From: Xanthobacteraceae bacterium
GTDB lineage: Bacteria; Pseudomonadota; Alphaproteobacteria; Rhizobiales; Xanthobacteraceae
Length of the DNA stretch: 7,276 nucleotides
Direction of reading: 5' to 3'
NCBI GenBank assembly: GCA_030039655.1
Contig: JASHVC010000608.1
Span: 1-7,276 of the forward strand
Part shown: in pieces, positions 5,081-7,276 of the stretch
How positions within the stretch are numbered: the first letter of the stretch is position 1
Layout: each line of letters opens with the position of its first letter
The notes under the pieces: generated by a model
Told to the model about the DNA's origin: nothing
Databases searched by the model: none
What the model saw: the letters and a program-made list of their open reading frames with translations, nothing else
Program-made: the position numbers and the translations under genes

Positions 5081-7117
5081 CTACGCGATCTCGATGTTCA
5101 GATAACCGTCGATGCGGGCCCGCTGGCCCGGATAGACTATGATCGTTGAGGTTTTTTCCTCGATGACGGCAGGCCCGTCGATGGTCGCCCCCGGCGGCAA
5201 TTCCGGGCGGCGAAAGACCGGCACCTCAATCGCATCGGCGGCGTTGAAATATGCCGTGCGCTTCTCATGCGGCTGTGGCGATCGCGATCCGGGGGTCTTC
5301 GCGACCTCATGAAATTGTGGCTTGGGAATTTGTCCGACCGCTGTGACCTGAAAGTTGACGATTTCGACCGCCTCGGCGGTGGCCATATGGCCGTAGCGGC
5401 GCTGGTGCGCCTCGTGGAAGCGCTTGGCCAAGGCGCCGATATCTTCGTCGGTAGCTAATTTCGAAACCGGGGCGCTCACTTCATAGGACTGGCCGCGGTA
5501 ACGCATGCCGGCGGTGCGCAAGGTCGTCAGTTGCTCCCTGGCGAATTTTTCCTGCAGGAGTTCGGCGAGGCCGGCCTCCTCCATTTCGGCAAAAATCTTC
5601 TCCAGGTCGGTCGGCTTCGCCGCATCGAGCCGCGTGATGCGCGTCAGGCTCCGCGTCTGATGCACGTCGGTGACCAGCATGCCGAAGGCGCTGAAGGTGC
5701 CGGGGTCGCGCGGCACGAGAATGCGGCCGATGCCAAGATCGCCGATGAAGCGGCCGGCGATGGTCGGTCCCATGCCGCCGAAGGCCACAAGGGTAAACTC
5801 GCGGGGATCGTAGCCGCGCTCGATGGTGATCGTGCGCATCGCCATGGTGACGTTGGTGGCGAGTACGGTGAGGACGCCCCAGGCGGCTTCGACGAGCGAA
5901 AGCCCGAGCGGCTGTGCCACCCGCGTCGCGATGGCTTCGTGCGCCTTGTCGCGCGAGATCGGCATGGCGCCTTCCAGGAGCGCGGCCGGATTGAGATGGC
6001 CAAGTACGACCAGCGCATCGGTCAGCGTCGGCTCGCTGCCTCCGCGATCGTAACAAGCAGGTCCCGGAGCGGCTCCGGCGCTCTGCGGTCCGACTTTCAG
6101 GACGCCGAGTTCAACCGACGCGATGCTGCCGCCGCCAGCGCCGATGGTCTCGATATCCACCGTGTGGGTGCGCAGCGGATGCCGCGCCACCGAAAACTCC
6201 GATTTGAACAATGGCCGTCCCGGCAGCACCGCCATGTCCGAAGAGGTACCTCCGGTGTCGAACGTGATGACGTTTTCGACGCCCTTGATGTCACCGAGAT
6301 AGCGGCTGCCGATGACGCCGGCGACCGGGCCGGACAGCACCGTGCCGATTGGCACCCGCTCAAGCATGCGTGCGCTCGCGGCGCCACCCTCGGATTTCAT
6401 CATCAGGGTGCGCGAGCGCGGAAAGCGCTGCAGCGAAAGCTCTTCCAGTTCACGCAGGTAGCACGAAACCGGCGGGCCGATATAGGCATTGGCGACGGTC
6501 GACGCGGTGCGCTCGTATTCACGCCATTCCGGATCGACCTCGTGCGAGAGCGACACATAAATGCCGGGCGCGATGGAGCGGATGATGTCCGCCGCGGCAC
6601 GCTCGTGCGCCGGGTTGGCGTAAGCGAACAGAAAGCACACCGCGATGGCTTCGACGCCTTGTGCGAGCAGGCGGCGCGTTGCTTCCGCGACATCGGCCTC
6701 ATCGATTTTTTCGATGACGTTGCCGAAAGGATCGAGCCGCTCGCGCACCTCCTGGATACGATCGCGTGTGAGCAGCATCTTGGGCGCGGGCGCAAAAATG
6801 TTGAACACCTCGTCGCCGCGCCACTGCCGCCCGATTTCATAAACGTCGCGGAAGCCCCGCGTGGTGATGAGGCCCGCGCGTACGCCCTTGCCTTCCAGCA
6901 GGGTGTTGAGCGCCGCGGTCGAGCCATGCAGGATCAGCGACACGGAATCCGCGCCGAAGTCGGTTGCGAGGTCGCGCGTAATCGTCTCCATGACGGAGGC
7001 AGGCTGCGTCGGATCGGACAAGTATTTGCGCACGGCTACGAGCGCGCCCGCGTCCTCGTCGAAGGCGGTGACATCGGTGAATGTCCCGCCGACGTCGATG
7101 CCGACTCGCAATTTCAT
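5081..7117 (-). CDS. hyuA: Hydantoinase/oxoprolinase family protein, subunit A (N-methylhydantoinase A type)
   Basis: The 678-residue protein has the full HyuA architecture. The N-terminal domain opens with GIDVGGTFTDV (6-16), an ASKHA-type phosphate-binding loop. The central domain carries the second nucleotide motif FDTGGTSSDMAV (286-297), followed by ETIGAGGGSIA (323-333) and GPQSAGAAPGPACYDRGG (343-360). The C-terminal domain ends with PGATIDGPAVIEEKTSTI (642-659). The family couples ATP hydrolysis to ring opening of hydantoins or 5-oxoproline, or to carboxylation of ketones, usually together with subunit B. The substrate cannot be told from this sequence. The usual FGGAGPLHA block reads FGGMGPTIAG here (446-455), lacking the normal histidine. 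The gene overlaps hyuB by ATGA, and its GAAGG ribosome binding site lies inside the hyuB 3' end. It converges with homospermidine synthase across 31 bases. Confidence 0.92.
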   Translation of the reverse strand: MKLRVGIDVGGTFTDVTAFDEDAGALVAVRKYLSDPTQPASVMETITRDLATDFGADSVSLILHGSTAALNTLLEGKGVRAGLITTRGFRDVYEIGRQWRGDEVFNIFAPAPKMLLTRDRIQEVRERLDPFGNVIEKIDEADVAEATRRLLAQGVEAIAVCFLFAYANPAHERAAADIIRSIAPGIYVSLSHEVDPEWREYERTASTVANAYIGPPVSCYLRELEELSLQRFPRSRTLMMKSEGGAASARMLERVPIGTVLSGPVAGVIGSRYLGDIKGVENVITFDTGGTSSDMAVLPGRPLFKSEFSVARHPLRTHTVDIETIGAGGGSIASVELGVLKVGPQSAGAAPGPACYDRGGSEPTLTDALVVLGHLNPAALLEGAMPISRDKAHEAIATRVAQPLGLSLVEAAWGVLTVLATNVTMAMRTITIERGYDPREFTLVAFGGMGPTIAGRFIGDLGIGRILVPRDPGTFSAFGMLVTDVHQTRSLTRITRLDAAKPTDLEKIFAEMEEAGLAELLQEKFAREQLTTLRTAGMRYRGQSYEVSAPVSKLATDEDIGALAKRFHEAHQRRYGHMATAEAVEIVNFQVTAVGQIPKPQFHEVAKTPGSRSPQPHEKRTAYFNAADAIEVPVFRRPELPPGATIDGPAVIEEKTSTIIVYPGQRARIDGYLNIEIA

Positions 7118-7276
7118 GAAGCGGCCTTCGGGCCGCGCAGCCGCGCCGTTGCCTCAGCGTCGATGCTGAAGTCATCATTGAGTGTGACGGCGTAATCGTT
7201 GCGCGCCGCCTCGCGCGACACGTAGCCACGGACCACGTCCTCGCGCACCCGTTCGGGCGCGCGCTCGCGTGGATCG
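7114..7276 (-). CDS. hyuB: Hydantoinase/oxoprolinase family protein, subunit B, C-terminal end (partial)
   Basis: Read on the minus strand from the window edge, the frame gives 53 residues. They begin DPRERAPERVREDVVRGYVSREAARNDYAVTL, which is the characteristic end of HyuB-type subunits (DP-x(n)-V-x-x-D-V-x-x-G-x-V-S-x-E-x-A-R-x-x-Y-x-V), followed by a short tail ending GPKAAS. The TGA stop (7116-7114) overlaps the hyuA ATG (7117-7115) as ATGA, which points to translational coupling. Most of the subunit lies outside the window. Subunit B forms a complex with HyuA and is thought to carry part of the catalytic site. The placement directly upstream of hyuA is a common gene order in this family. 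Confidence 0.85.
   Translation of the reverse strand, partial: DPRERAPERVREDVVRGYVSREAARNDYAVTLNDDFSIDAEATARLRGPKAAS
7121..7136 (-). promoter_or_regulatory. Hairpin enclosing the hyuA ribosome binding site
   Basis: On the minus strand GCGGCC (7136-7131) pairs perfectly with GGCCGC (7126-7121) around the loop CGAA. The hyuA Shine-Dalgarno GAAGG (7129-7125) spans the loop and the first stem bases, 7 bases before the ATG. The stem would hinder free ribosomes, while ribosomes finishing hyuB would melt it. Together with the ATGA overlap this suggests coupled translation of the two subunits. Confidence 0.55.

Noticed and set aside
5531..7195. 554-residue plus-strand reading frame opposite hyuA
   Set aside because: Antisense shadow of a complete HyuA; the sequence is a compositional mirror without known motifs.

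Overview
The window is GC-rich DNA that looks alphaproteobacterial, most likely Hyphomicrobiales (Bradyrhizobium, Rhodopseudomonas or Blastochloris relatives). The best evidence is an ornithine decarboxylase / GNAT acetyltransferase / homospermidine synthase cluster. The 476-residue homospermidine synthase lines up, without any offset, with the active-site numbering I remember for the Blastochloris viridis enzyme. There are no tRNA or rRNA genes, CRISPR arrays, insertion sequences or phage genes.

Layout. The left edge holds the 3' end of an unrecognised plus-strand gene (1-147). It converges, across an 18-base gap, on a minus-strand gene (166-1143) for a protein of the 4,5-dihydroxyphthalate decarboxylase / NMT1-like periplasmic-binding-protein family. 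A divergent non-coding stretch of about 645 bases follows (1144-1788). Its left part carries a short motif repeated three times near the likely promoter of the minus-strand gene. Its right part is a highly foldable leader of the ornithine decarboxylase gene. The plus-strand polyamine operon comes next: ornithine decarboxylase (1789-2931), a GNAT N-acetyltransferase (3008-3580) and homospermidine synthase (3619-5049). On the minus strand, converging with it, are hyuA (5081-7117) and the C-terminal end of hyuB (7114-7276), which overlap by ATGA.

How the genes work together. The decarboxylase should make putrescine from ornithine, and homospermidine synthase should condense two putrescines into sym-homospermidine, a main polyamine in many alphaproteobacteria. 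The acetyltransferase lies between them, so a role in modifying the amine substrate or product is possible but unproven. The flanking hyuAB pair (ATP-dependent hydantoinase/oxoprolinase type) and the dihydroxyphthalate-decarboxylase-like protein look like separate catabolic or uptake genes; nothing in the sequence ties them to polyamines.

The most interesting material is at RNA level. The decarboxylase leader folds into several hairpins and ends in a small hairpin that buries the Shine-Dalgarno sequence. This fits the place, though not a verified sequence, of the known alphaproteobacterial speF RNA motif. Strong GC hairpins also stand at both internal junctions of the polyamine operon, and another encloses the hyuA ribosome binding site. 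I found no clearly new protein system.
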